Of a stretch of DNA of 64,000 bases, positions 53,036 to 61,137 are shown one piece after another. Source of the stretch: G965227875 sp965227875 (GTDB lineage Bacteria; Pseudomonadota; Alphaproteobacteria; Rhizobiales; JAJFHC01). Both the position numbers and the translations under genes were made by a program. The stretch is from the NCBI GenBank assembly GCA_965227875.1, contig OZ245783.1, positions 3,410,001 through 3,474,000 of the forward strand. Direction: 5' to 3'. Below the pieces are notes generated by a model. It made no database searches. It worked only from the letters and a program-made list of their open reading frames with translations, and was not told where the DNA came from. Within the stretch, counting starts at the first letter, position 1. Every line of letters starts with the position of its first letter.

Positions 53036-53830
53036 CTAGGTTTCCGGAAACGTCAGCGCGTGGGTATAGAGATGCCATGTGGCGTGCCCCAGGACCGGCA
53101 GGATCACGAGCAGTCCGAGAAAGGCAGGCAACATCGCCAGGAACGCCAGCCCCGCGACGATGATGCCCCAGCCCAGCATCGGAACGGGATTGCGCACGAC
53201 CGTGCGGAAGCTGGCGATCATGGCGGTCACGAAATCGACCTCGCGGTCGAGCAGGTAGGGCATCGCGATCACGGTCGAGCCGAACAGCACGAACGCGAGC
53301 AGGGCGCCTACCGCGGTGCCCACGGCGAGGAACGCCAGGCCGTCGGCTGTCGTCGTGACGAGCATGGCGAATTCACCGATGCTGGCAAACGAACGAAAGC
53401 CGAAAAACAGGGCGAGCAGCAACCGGACCTGGTAGATCCATATCCAGAAGATGAAGAGCACCACGAAGGCCATCACCCCGAGTTGCCGCTCGCGCTGTCG
53501 CAGCATGACGGTCAAAATCGCGCGCCACTCGAGCGGCTCGCCCGCCGCGATCCGCCTGCTGGTTTCGTAGAGTCCCACGGCGATGAATGGCCCGATCAGG
53601 GGAAAGCCGACCGCGACGGGGATGATCATCCACGGTATGTCGAGCACTGTCAGGCAGGCGAGAATGAACAGGCCTCCGGCCGCGTAGATTCCGCCGAAGA
53701 ACAGCCCGAGAAGCGGCGCCCGGCGAAAATCCGCCCATCCCGACTTCAGGCTGCGGATGATGTCTTCGAAGGTGACGGCGCGCAAGGTCGCCGACCGCGC
53801 CGGTGCGAGCGGCGCTTGCTGTGTGTTCAT
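53036..53830 (-). CDS. DUF2189 family inner-membrane protein
   Basis: Protein of 264 residues with a short soluble N-terminus and about six membrane helices. The segment FEDIIRSLKSGWADFRRAPLLG and the GFPLIGPFIAVGLYE helix identify DUF2189, common in Alphaproteobacteria and often near cytochrome genes. The ATG at MNTQQ has GGGAGGG upstream; an ATG six codons earlier is disfavoured. No known role. Confidence 0.85.
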   Translation of the reverse strand: MNTQQAPLAPARSATLRAVTFEDIIRSLKSGWADFRRAPLLGLFFGGIYAAGGLFILACLTVLDIPWMIIPVAVGFPLIGPFIAVGLYETSRRIAAGEPLEWRAILTVMLRQRERQLGVMAFVVLFIFWIWIYQVRLLLALFFGFRSFASIGEFAMLVTTTADGLAFLAVGTAVGALLAFVLFGSTVIAMPYLLDREVDFVTAMIASFRTVVRNPVPMLGWGIIVAGLAFLAMLPAFLGLLVILPVLGHATWHLYTHALTFPET

Positions 53831-53940
53831 CGCGGGCGTCCCTCCCATGGTTGCGTCCGGCTTGAGTATCCGCTTCTGCCGCCACGGCGTCCTTGATCCA
53901 GATCACGGACGATAGCCCGAACCGTCCGGCCAGGCCTCGT

Positions 53941-55200
53941 TCATTCATGCGCCGGATTGGGGATCCAGCCGGCTGCGACCGGCTTGTCCTGGGTTGCCAG
54001 GGGTGCTGCGAGGGAGAGAATTTCCTGTTTGAGCCTCGATGCCGGCCACTCCGGATGCGCCGCCTGCAGGCGCGCCGCGAGCGCGGCCACGCGCGGCACC
54101 GCGTAGCTCGAGCCGGAGGCACGTCCGCGCGCGCCCCGGTGGTCGACGACCTCGACGCGTTCCGCCGGCACCGCCAGGTCCACATGCCTCCGGCCCCAGT
54201 TGGAGTCCGGTGCGATCTGTCCGAACGCGTCTGTCGACGTTACGCTCAGGATGTTGTCCTCGTCGAAGGAGGCCGGATAGAGCGGTTCGGCGTCGATGTC
54301 GCGTCCGTCGTTTCCAGCCGATACCACGAAGAGGATATCTTTGTGTTTTTGGACGGCGGCGCGAAACTGTGTCCAGTGATACGTAAGAAAACTGCCCAGC
54401 GGCATGATGACGATGCGTGCGGGCGTGGAGGCGATGTAGTCTACCGCATCGCCGTACCGTTCGAATTTACCACCCGGGTACCGCACCGGAATGAGTCGGA
54501 CGTCGGGGGCTTCGCGCACGAGAATGCTGGCAACTGCCGTCCCGTGCCGACGGGGAAAGAACCGGGGGCTCCCTGGCGCCACGTCGAAGGGGCGATCGTC
54601 GTCGTCGGCGAAATCCCGCGCATACGGCACGCCCGCACCGTCGCGCGCGAGTCGTTTCGCGAACATGTCGAGCGTGTAGGCCAGACCTGTGTCAAGCAGG
54701 GCGACGGCGACCCCGCCGGAGTCTTCCCCGGCAGGAACGGGCGGGTTCAAGTCCTCGTCCCACCGGAGCACGCCGGTCGGGCCGTCGAACTCGTAGAGAT
54801 GGGAGGCGCTCCCGGACGGCCCCGATATGACCACCCGGATGATCCGGAGTGAGCAGTCCGGCGCCAGATCGACAAGGACGTCTCGTCCCTTCAGCGGCGA
54901 GAGATCTCGAAGAACGACCCGGACGCGTCGCTGGGTGTTATGCCCAAGAACCATGATCGTGCCTTTGGCGAGGATGGTCATGTATCCCCCTTCACCGAAC
55001 CGGTCGGGAATGCCGGATGGGGACGCGATGATGCCGTGCTCGTGCAGAAGTGGGTTCATGTCACGCGCCGGATCCTCCGAACGGCACACGTCTTCAGAGA
55101 ATGCGAGCGCCGCGGGGGGCGGCGGTTCCGCGGGTAGCGCGGTCGTCGGCAGGACTGTCAGTGCAGCAAGAAGGCTAGCGATGCGCATCGGCGTTTGCAT
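53941..55200 (-). CDS. Subtilisin-like S8 serine peptidase, secreted
   Basis: Protein of 419 residues with a signal peptide (about 1-24) and a 130-residue N-terminal region before the S8 domain. The triad is Asp170 (VALLDTGL), His219 (RRHGTAVASI) and Ser365 (ASGSSYAVP, where subtilisins have GTSMAxP), with oxyanion Asn297 in SAGNDG. An active protease is therefore predicted. Start is ATG at 55200, or one four codons later; it overlaps the TupA-like gene by up to 26 bp. It ends the operon of Acg-like, MarR and TupA-like genes. Confidence 0.88.
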   Translation of the reverse strand: MQTPMRIASLLAALTVLPTTALPAEPPPPAALAFSEDVCRSEDPARDMNPLLHEHGIIASPSGIPDRFGEGGYMTILAKGTIMVLGHNTQRRVRVVLRDLSPLKGRDVLVDLAPDCSLRIIRVVISGPSGSASHLYEFDGPTGVLRWDEDLNPPVPAGEDSGGVAVALLDTGLAYTLDMFAKRLARDGAGVPYARDFADDDDRPFDVAPGSPRFFPRRHGTAVASILVREAPDVRLIPVRYPGGKFERYGDAVDYIASTPARIVIMPLGSFLTYHWTQFRAAVQKHKDILFVVSAGNDGRDIDAEPLYPASFDEDNILSVTSTDAFGQIAPDSNWGRRHVDLAVPAERVEVVDHRGARGRASGSSYAVPRVAALAARLQAAHPEWPASRLKQEILSLAAPLATQDKPVAAGWIPNPAHE

Positions 55201-56014
55201 GGAACACCTGTTGACCGTTGACCCGGTAGCTGTCGATAAGGCCTTGGGTTTCTGTCGACGTCAACCACCGGAGAAAGGTGGTCGCCCGATCATGCGCGAC
55301 ATGCGGGTGCCTCCGGGGATTGACAGGCAGCAGGCCGTAGGGATTGAGCAGACGCTCGTCGCCGCTCACATGGACCACGAGGTCGCGGCGGTTGGCAAAT
55401 TTCGCCCAGGTACCTTGGTCGACCAGAACGTAGCCGCCCACGCTTGCGGCCATGTTGAGCGTGGCGCCCATGCCCGATCCCGTGCGCCGGTACCACGCCG
55501 CGCGCAATCCGTCGGCGTCGGTTCCGGCTTCATTCCATAGCGCCAGCTCCCGGCGATGAGTGCCGCTGTCATCGCCCCGGCTGACGAAGATCGACCTGCT
55601 CTCGGGGATCTTGCGCAGGGCCGCGGGCGCATCGGTCAGTCCGGCAATCCCGGCAGGGTCGTCGCGCGGTCCGGCGATGACGAACCAGTTGTACATCACG
55701 TCACGCCGCGAGGACGCGTGGCCTTCGGCGAGAAACGCCCGTTCGGCCTCCCGCGAGTGCACGAGCAGGATGTCGACATCGCCGTTGCGTCCCAGCGCGA
55801 AGGCCTGACCGGTGCCCACAACCACAGGCTGGACGTCGATGCCTGTCTCCGCCTCGAAACGCGGCAGGAGGTGTTCCGCGAGGCCGGAGTTCTCGAAAGT
55901 CGTGGTGATGGCCAGCCGGAGGACGCCGTCGGAGTATGCCCGTTGGCCGGGGAGAACGACGGCGCAGAGTACGGTGAGCACCGCTGTTGCCACGAACCAC
56001 CGCGCGAACTTCAC
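55175..56014 (-). CDS. TupA-like tungstate-binding periplasmic protein
   Basis: Periplasmic solute-binding protein of 279 residues with signal peptide (to about residue 28). It has the TupA signature GTGQAFALGRNGDVDILLVHSREAE, VMYNWFVIAGPRDDPAGI, and SRGDDSGTHRREL. The oxyanion motif is TTTF (37-40) rather than the common TTTS. The GTG start overlaps the MarR stop (GTGA). No permease or ATPase gene (tupB, tupC) is nearby. Tungstate or molybdate supply for formate dehydrogenase is plausible but the missing transporter parts argue for caution. Confidence 0.82.
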   Translation of the reverse strand: MKFARWFVATAVLTVLCAVVLPGQRAYSDGVLRLAITTTFENSGLAEHLLPRFEAETGIDVQPVVVGTGQAFALGRNGDVDILLVHSREAERAFLAEGHASSRRDVMYNWFVIAGPRDDPAGIAGLTDAPAALRKIPESRSIFVSRGDDSGTHRRELALWNEAGTDADGLRAAWYRRTGSGMGATLNMAASVGGYVLVDQGTWAKFANRRDLVVHVSGDERLLNPYGLLPVNPRRHPHVAHDRATTFLRWLTSTETQGLIDSYRVNGQQVFHANADAHR

Positions 56015-56466
56015 GGATTGTCCTCCCGATGGTTGTCCAGGGCCACACGAATGGATTGAAGCTGCTCGGTAAGCCGGGAAATCTCGTCAGGGGCGAACTC
56101 GCCGGAGAACCACGACATGTAGGGACCCAGCCGGCCGATGGCGTCGTCGCGAAACGTCCGGCCGGCCTCCGTCAGCCAGACACATTTGCTTCGCCCGTCG
56201 CGAGGGTTGGGCCGCATGTCGACGAACCCGTGTTTCTCCAGACCGGCCAGAGTGTGTGTCATGGTGGTCTTCGGGACCTGGAAGGCACGGGAGAGGGCAA
56301 GCGGCGTCTGGCCTTCGCCCACGCGGACGAGATGGTTGAGGACCGAGAAATGCGGCACCAGCAAACCGTCGGGCAACACGGATTCGAAGGCCGCCCGGCT
56401 CAGTTGCGCGATGATGCCGATCTCGTTGAAGAACGAGAAATAGAGCAGTCGGGAATCCTTATCCAT
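56011..56466 (-). CDS. MarR-family transcriptional regulator
   Basis: Protein of 151 residues with a winged-helix (about 40-100: LSRAFQVPKTTMTHTLAGLEKHGFVDMRPNPRDGRSKCVWLTEAG) and flanking dimerisation helices. It overlaps the Acg-like gene upstream by 8 bp and the TupA-like gene downstream by 4 bp. A 15-bp inverted repeat upstream of the operon is its likely operator. Ligand unknown. Confidence 0.9.
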   Translation of the reverse strand: MDKDSRLLYFSFFNEIGIIAQLSRAAFESVLPDGLLVPHFSVLNHLVRVGEGQTPLALSRAFQVPKTTMTHTLAGLEKHGFVDMRPNPRDGRSKCVWLTEAGRTFRDDAIGRLGPYMSWFSGEFAPDEISRLTEQLQSIRVALDNHREDNP

Positions 56467-57574
56467 TGATCATTCTTGTCTCCAGCGGCCAACGCGGCGA
56501 AGGGGCGACCTCGGGGCCGAAGCCCAGCCGCCCAAGCATTTGTACCGTGTGACCCGGCTCGGCAAGAAGTTTGTGTGCGGTGTCGTAGTGCGGGCGCATC
56601 TCCGTGAACTCCTGCAGCGCCTGGCTGACGGGGTGAAGAGCGAGGCCGAGCGCAGTCGTCGTCAGGTTGAGGCGGAGCCACTTGCGACCCGCCTCGATCT
56701 GGTCGGCCCGATTGTTCCGGGAACTTGTGATGGCCACATAGGCAGGTGTTGCAAGAAGCATCTCGCGGTACATCTTCACGCCTTCCCTGAAACCCTGCGA
56801 CGCCGGGTCGAGTTGCGATTTCCGGTCCAGAAGCCCCACGAGCATGAGACTTTCCAGGAACGGGCCGCCAAGGTCGATCCCGTCCGGATTTGCCTCGATT
56901 TCCGATTTCCCGAACCGCATGAGGTCGACGCTTTCCTTGAGGGTCCTGTGCGTCATCGCCTCGGTTTCCCAGGCCTGCCACGTCAGGTCCCGGAGGCGTG
57001 CAACCGTGGCGGGGTCCGTGATCGTCCTGGCGAATGGCGAGAGCTGTCTTGCCAGGTTTTCGGGAACCGGCCTGTCCTCGTAGGGCTCCTTGCACGAACG
57101 CCGTGCAAGGACGTGATCGAACAGCGGGTCCCGCGTCGCACCGGGAACGAACCGCGCGACCGCGACCGGCCCGTCCTCGCCCTCGGGAAACAGAGTTTCC
57201 TCGACCTTGTGGCCGGATGCGCTGGCGGCGATCTTCATTAGTTCGAGAAAGCAGCCGAGACCGATGACGAGCTGACGGGAATCCGGGTCGGTTTCAGGCA
57301 GGCTGCGGCTCCTGTCGCGGTGCAGGACCACCGTTTCATCGCCCGTGAGCTCGACGAGCCAGGGCTGCCGGTTGTGCGGGTTCGGGGCAAGGATGGCGTA
57401 GGACAGGGCCTCCAGGCGTGCATCCGTGCGGCCTCCGGCCTGGCGCCACGGCGCAAGCGCCTGTGCGGGGTCCCGCGTCAGGACGAACCCGGCAACGGCG
57501 CCGGTCGCGGCGAGCAACGTGCCCCCGCCGATCAGCGCGAGCGTTTTCCTTCTGGAAAGAGACATTTCAGGCAT
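56459..57574 (-). CDS. Acg-like nitroreductase-family protein with Tat-like signal
   Basis: Protein of about 371 residues. The N-terminus LSRRKTLALIGGGTLL resembles a Tat signal; a nitroreductase-fold domain follows, with SYAILAPNPHNRQPW as the FMN-binding region. Acg-type proteins are flavin-binding and often lack the usual reductase activity. Start uncertain (57574 or 57565); a longer frame upstream crosses the operator. It leads the overlapping operon with marR, tupA-like and S8 genes. Confidence 0.8.
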   Translation of the reverse strand: MPEMSLSRRKTLALIGGGTLLAATGAVAGFVLTRDPAQALAPWRQAGGRTDARLEALSYAILAPNPHNRQPWLVELTGDETVVLHRDRSRSLPETDPDSRQLVIGLGCFLELMKIAASASGHKVEETLFPEGEDGPVAVARFVPGATRDPLFDHVLARRSCKEPYEDRPVPENLARQLSPFARTITDPATVARLRDLTWQAWETEAMTHRTLKESVDLMRFGKSEIEANPDGIDLGGPFLESLMLVGLLDRKSQLDPASQGFREGVKMYREMLLATPAYVAITSSRNNRADQIEAGRKWLRLNLTTTALGLALHPVSQALQEFTEMRPHYDTAHKLLAEPGHTVQMLGRLGFGPEVAPSPRWPLETRMING

Positions 57575-57581
57575 CCATCTA

Positions 57582-57623
57582 GTTAGTGCGATATCGAACA
57601 ATATAATACGATACCGCACTAAC
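57582..57623. promoter_or_regulatory. Inverted-repeat operator with embedded divergent promoters
   Basis: GTTAGTGCGATATCG (57582-57596) and CGATACCGCACTAAC (57609-57623) are 15-bp arms with one mismatch, separated by 12 bases. The minus-strand promoter TTGAGT (57622-57627) with TATATT (57600-57605, 16-bp spacer) and a plus-strand TATAAT (57602-57607) lie within or against it. It sits between the Acg-like operon and the CDGSH gene. MarR binding is inferred. Confidence 0.75.
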
Positions 57624-57730
57624 TCAATGCTGTTTTCCCGAAAACTGGTTTCCCTGCGAACGTCTGTACAAACAGGACGATGAGGTTTTTAATTTCCCCT
57701 GGTCCGGTTCGAACGTGGGAGAGATCGCAG

Positions 57731-57997
57731 ATGTCGGAAGGCAAGCCGGTTCCGGCTCAGCTGGAACCCTACAAGGTGGCCGTCGAGAAAGGCCGCCGCT
57801 ATTTCTGGTGTGCGTGCGGTCTGTCCGCGAAACAGCCCTTCTGCGATGGAGCGCACAAACAGGTCGGCCTGGCGCCCCTGGCGTATGTCGCGGAAGAGAC
57901 GGGTGACCTCTGGTTCTGCGGCTGCAAGGCGACGAACGGAAAGCCCCTGTGCGACGGTACGCACACGTCGCTCCAGGCCGGCGGCGCTACTTCCTGA
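57731..57997 (+). CDS. CDGSH iron-sulfur domain protein (two domains)
   Basis: Protein of 88 residues with two CDGSH-type [2Fe-2S] motifs: CACGLSAKQPFCDGAH (29-44) and CGCKATNGKPLCDGTH. Each has the three-Cys-one-His pattern. Redox or cluster-transfer role, soluble. ATG at MSEGKP, after a longer frame. Its promoter region shares the operator with the Acg-like operon. It overlaps the cytochrome gene's end by 11 bp. Confidence 0.9.
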   Translation: MSEGKPVPAQLEPYKVAVEKGRRYFWCACGLSAKQPFCDGAHKQVGLAPLAYVAEETGDLWFCGCKATNGKPLCDGTHTSLQAGGATS

Positions 57998-58358
57998 GCG
58001 TTTCGACGAAGGCGACGATGTGGTCCACGTCGTCCGCGGTGATCTTGATCGGGGAGGCGTTCTCCGGCAGGTCGTTGGGACGCCCGATTCCTTCCACCGT
58101 AATCACGGCGCCATGCGGCCTACGGGCGTAGAATGTCGAGAAGCGGTCCTTGTAGTCCTTGAGCGCCTTGACGATGATCTGGAAGGACGGCGTCGACCCG
58201 ATCCCGCCCATGGGGTTGTAGTCACCGATAACATGACAGCGCGAGCAATGATCCTGGGCGAGTTTTCTGCCGGTGTCCGGATCTCCATCGGCGCGGACCG
58301 GACTGCTGACCGCCAAAACGATCAGCGACAACACGAAAACGCTCGGCCTCCAAACCAT
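57987..58358 (-). CDS. Periplasmic c-type cytochrome
   Basis: Protein of 123 residues with a signal peptide (cleaved near VRADG, about residue 24) and one haem motif CSRCH (about 38-42). The expected Met axial ligand is not obvious, though Met50 in NPMGG lies near the haem site. Sequence DVDHIVAFVETLRK is a typical C-terminal helix. Electron carrier in the periplasm; no partner can be named. Confidence 0.85.
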   Translation of the reverse strand: MVWRPSVFVLSLIVLAVSSPVRADGDPDTGRKLAQDHCSRCHVIGDYNPMGGIGSTPSFQIIVKALKDYKDRFSTFYARRPHGAVITVEGIGRPNDLPENASPIKITADDVDHIVAFVETLRK

Positions 58359-58622
58359 GGTGTTCCTCCCTCGGCACAGTCCAGATGTGAGCTTTCATTA
58401 GGTTCTCCATTCGGACCAGACCGAGGAGACTGGAGTTACCAAGCTTCAAGTCACCTGGAGAGGCCCGAATGAACATCCACAAGAATGCCCGCCTGACGCC
58501 GCTGCGTCGAGAGGAGATGGCGATATCTGTGATCAGCGGTAGCCTGCCAAGCCTGTTGGTCCACGAAGCGGCTTGGGATAAGAACATGGCCGAACCGCGA
58601 ATTCTTCCCAGGAGCCCTGAAC

Positions 58623-59648
58623 ATGAACAGCCGGCGCATCGAATTGATCAAGCGTCCCGTGGGACTGCCCGAGGCATCCGACTTCAATATCTGCGAGAAA
58701 CCCCTGCCTGAACTCGGGGCCGACCAGGTCCTGGTTCGAACGATCTATCTCTCGCTCGATCCCTATATGCGTGGGCGCATGTCGGACGCGAAATCCTACG
58801 CGGAGTCGGTGGCCCTCGGCGATGTGGTCACAGCCGAGGCGGTATCCGAAGTGCTCGAGAGCTCGTCGGACCGATACGGGAAGGGCGACATCGTCGCCGG
58901 CATGAATGGCTGGCAGTCCCACGCCGTCCTGGACGCGAAGGATGTCCGCAAGGTCGACCCGTCGATGGCGCCCGTCTCCACCGCGCTCGGCGTTCTGGGC
59001 ATGCCCGGACTGACCGCCTATGTCGGTCTGATCGACAAGGCGTCGCCCAGGGCAGGAGAGACCATCGTGGTGTCGGCCGCGACCGGCGCGGTCGGATCCG
59101 TCGTCGGCCAGATCGCCAAGATCAAGGGGCTTCGGGTCGTCGGCGTGGCGGGTGCTGAAGAAAAGTGCGCCTATGCCGAACGGGAACTGGGCTACGACGT
59201 GTGCCTCTCGCGCCACCTGGGCGATTTCGCCGACCGGCTTGCGGCCGCCTGTCCCGACGGTGTCGATATCTACTACGAGAATGTCGGCGGGGACGTGCAG
59301 AGCGCCGTGCTGCCGCTGCTGAACGTGCATGCACGGATGACGGTGTGCGGTCTGATCGCCTGGTACAACCTGACGGCTCCGTTGGAAGGCCCGGACATGA
59401 CGCCGGCCCTGATGCGCCAGATTCTCGTCAAGCGCCTGTCGATCAACGGCATCATCATCTTCGATCATTACGATCGCTTCAGGGATTTCCAGCGCGATGT
59501 GTCGGGCTGGATCGCCGATGGCAGCCTGAAGTACCGGGAGGATATCGTCGACGGCCTCGACAACACGATCGAAGCGTTCCAGGGGCTGATGACCGGCAGG
59601 AATTTCGGCAAGCTTATCGTCCGCGTTTCGGACGATCCCACCGCCTGA
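58623..59648 (+). CDS. NADP-dependent oxidoreductase (CurA/LTB4DH type MDR)
   Basis: Zinc-free medium-chain reductase of 341 residues. It has the LSLDPYMRGRM segment (44-54), GMPGLTAYVGL, the cofactor motif AATGAVGSVVGQIAK (about 150-164), VDIYYENVGG and the C-terminal NFGKLIVRV. Such enzymes reduce alpha,beta-unsaturated ketones with NADPH. CCCAGGAGCCCTGAAC precedes the ATG. Monocistronic. Confidence 0.92.
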   Translation: MNSRRIELIKRPVGLPEASDFNICEKPLPELGADQVLVRTIYLSLDPYMRGRMSDAKSYAESVALGDVVTAEAVSEVLESSSDRYGKGDIVAGMNGWQSHAVLDAKDVRKVDPSMAPVSTALGVLGMPGLTAYVGLIDKASPRAGETIVVSAATGAVGSVVGQIAKIKGLRVVGVAGAEEKCAYAERELGYDVCLSRHLGDFADRLAAACPDGVDIYYENVGGDVQSAVLPLLNVHARMTVCGLIAWYNLTAPLEGPDMTPALMRQILVKRLSINGIIIFDHYDRFRDFQRDVSGWIADGSLKYREDIVDGLDNTIEAFQGLMTGRNFGKLIVRVSDDPTA

Positions 59649-59695
59649 CGTCGGCACCACCGTTCAGACGATAGTTGGCCGGATCGAACGGCCAT

Positions 59696-59723
59696 GCCCG
59701 GACCACCTGTTCGCGGTCCGGGC
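59696..59723. terminator. Bidirectional stem-loop between convergent genes
   Basis: GCCCGGACC-ACCTGTTCGC-GGTCCGGGC is a perfect 9-bp stem with a 10-base loop, between the CurA-like and small secreted protein genes. GTTTC follows on the plus strand. It probably terminates one or both. Confidence 0.6.
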
Positions 59724-59741
59724 GTTTCAGGGCCAATGGCC

Positions 59742-60005
59742 TTATCGGCGGCCGTTCGGGCCGTATCCTTCATTGCTCGTATCGCGCACGTCGACGCCGA
59801 AGTTCTGAGTCTTGGAGGACGACGCCGGACGAATCCGGATTTCCTTGCGGTCCGACTTCTTCGCCGTATGGGTCTTCGTCACCTGCTTGTCGAGCGGGTT
59901 CACCTGGTTGATATAGCTGTCCGCGTGCGCCGGAATGGCCACGCCGAAGCCGATCAGGAGAGCCATGGCGATACCGGTGGTCCGTAGTTTTGCGTTCGTG
60001 GTCAT
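59742..60005 (-). CDS. Small secreted protein with EGYGP tail (A)
   Basis: Protein of 87 residues with a clear signal peptide (to AHA, about residue 28) and a mature basic domain ending VRDTSNEGYGPNGRR. No family recognised. The end resembles that of the protein at 60828-61076, which ends RDTRREGYGPQKNK. Unknown function. Confidence 0.7.
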   Translation of the reverse strand: MTTNAKLRTTGIAMALLIGFGVAIPAHADSYINQVNPLDKQVTKTHTAKKSDRKEIRIRPASSSKTQNFGVDVRDTSNEGYGPNGRR

Positions 60006-60106
60006 GTCGGAGGTCCTTTCGTGTTTGTCTGTCCCAAGAGATAGGGAACGTCAGGACGCACAAAAGCCCTCTCGCGGGGTTGTGATCGCGGTGTTACGCG
60101 CGGCGT

Positions 60107-60799
60107 TCAGATGTCGAAAAATCGTGTGAAGGCCGAAACCGGTTCGCGTTCCGTCTGCAGCCGGTTGATCGCCGCGTCTTCGTCGGCATAGCCCAGTGAC
60201 ATGCCGCAGATCACGATTTCGCCCTGGGGGATGTCCAGCACCTTGCGGATCGCTTCGTGATAGGGCGCAAATGCCGCCTGCGGACAGGTGTGGAGATCAC
60301 GGGCCCGTGCGGCCACCATGATGTTCTGCAGGAACATGCCGTAGTCGAGCCAGCTCCCGATCTCCAGTTCGCGGTCGATTGTGAAGATCATGCCGACCGG
60401 GGCGTCGAAGAACACGTGGTTGCGCGCGTGCTGCTCGTGCATGCGGCGCGTGTCGCCTTTCTCGATCCCGATCAGACCGTACATATCCCAGCCGACCTTG
60501 CGCCTGCGGCTCTTGTAGGGTTCCGGGAACCGGTCCGGATAGTACTTGTACTCCTGACGGGCGTCGTAGTCCGGATCGTCGAAGGCTTCGAGCACTGCGT
60601 CCGACAGGCGCTTCTTCGTCTCGCCGGCGATCACGTAGACTTTCCACGGCTGCATGTTCGTGCCGCTGGGTGCGCGCGCGGAGACATGCAGGATCTCCTC
60701 GACCGTCTCGCGCGAAACGGGATCGGGCAGGAACGCGCGCACCGAACGCCGCGTCGCGATCGCCTCGTCGACGGGATTCCGGTCTGCACTGTCTTTCAT
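60107..60799 (-). CDS. Nitroreductase family protein
   Basis: FMN-dependent NAD(P)H nitroreductase of 230 residues: NPVDEAIATRRSVRAFLPDPV, APSGTNMQPWKVYVIAG and the late GMSLGYADEDAAIN. The length and sequence are closest to the PnbA-type enzymes. Start ATG at 60799, or TTG two codons upstream. It lies between the two small EGYGP proteins, all on the minus strand. Confidence 0.9.
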   Translation of the reverse strand: MKDSADRNPVDEAIATRRSVRAFLPDPVSRETVEEILHVSARAPSGTNMQPWKVYVIAGETKKRLSDAVLEAFDDPDYDARQEYKYYPDRFPEPYKSRRRKVGWDMYGLIGIEKGDTRRMHEQHARNHVFFDAPVGMIFTIDRELEIGSWLDYGMFLQNIMVAARARDLHTCPQAAFAPYHEAIRKVLDIPQGEIVICGMSLGYADEDAAINRLQTEREPVSAFTRFFDI

Positions 60800-60827
60800 G
60801 GGCAACGCGAGGCCAGCGAAATGGCCG

Positions 60828-61076
60828 TCACTTGTTTTTCTGCGGGCCGTAGCCTTCCCGCCGTGTGTCCCGGTTGCCGTCGGTCACGAAACCGATATCC
60901 CCGCGAACGGGATACCCGAGAACGAAGCTGCGATGGGCCGGTCCCCAGGACGTGTCGAACGTCTCGACCCTGAGGAGGGGCGGTGCATTGCTCGGCAGTT
61001 CCTTCGCTTCCGCCAGCGCGGCGGACGGTGTCGCCAACGCGACCATGCCTGCGAGAAAAAGCGCTCTGGAAATCAT
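60828..61076 (-). CDS. Small secreted protein with EGYGP tail (B)
   Basis: Protein of 82 residues with signal peptide (to ALA, about residue 22) and a mature part of about 60 residues ending NRDTRREGYGPQKNK. Unrelated over most of its length to the protein at 59742-60005 apart from that tail. Start ATG with GGGTCGAG upstream. Unknown function. Confidence 0.7.
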   Translation of the reverse strand: MISRALFLAGMVALATPSAALAEAKELPSNAPPLLRVETFDTSWGPAHRSFVLGYPVRGDIGFVTDGNRDTRREGYGPQKNK

Positions 61077-61137
61077 GTGTCTCGACCCTGGTTCTGTCCC
61101 GCGAGTTTCGATGTCGAATATAACCCGCAAAGGGCGT

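Noticed and set aside
58469..58711. 80-codon plus-strand frame before the CurA-like gene
   Set aside because: It overlaps the CurA-like start in another frame and has no ribosome site or family match.
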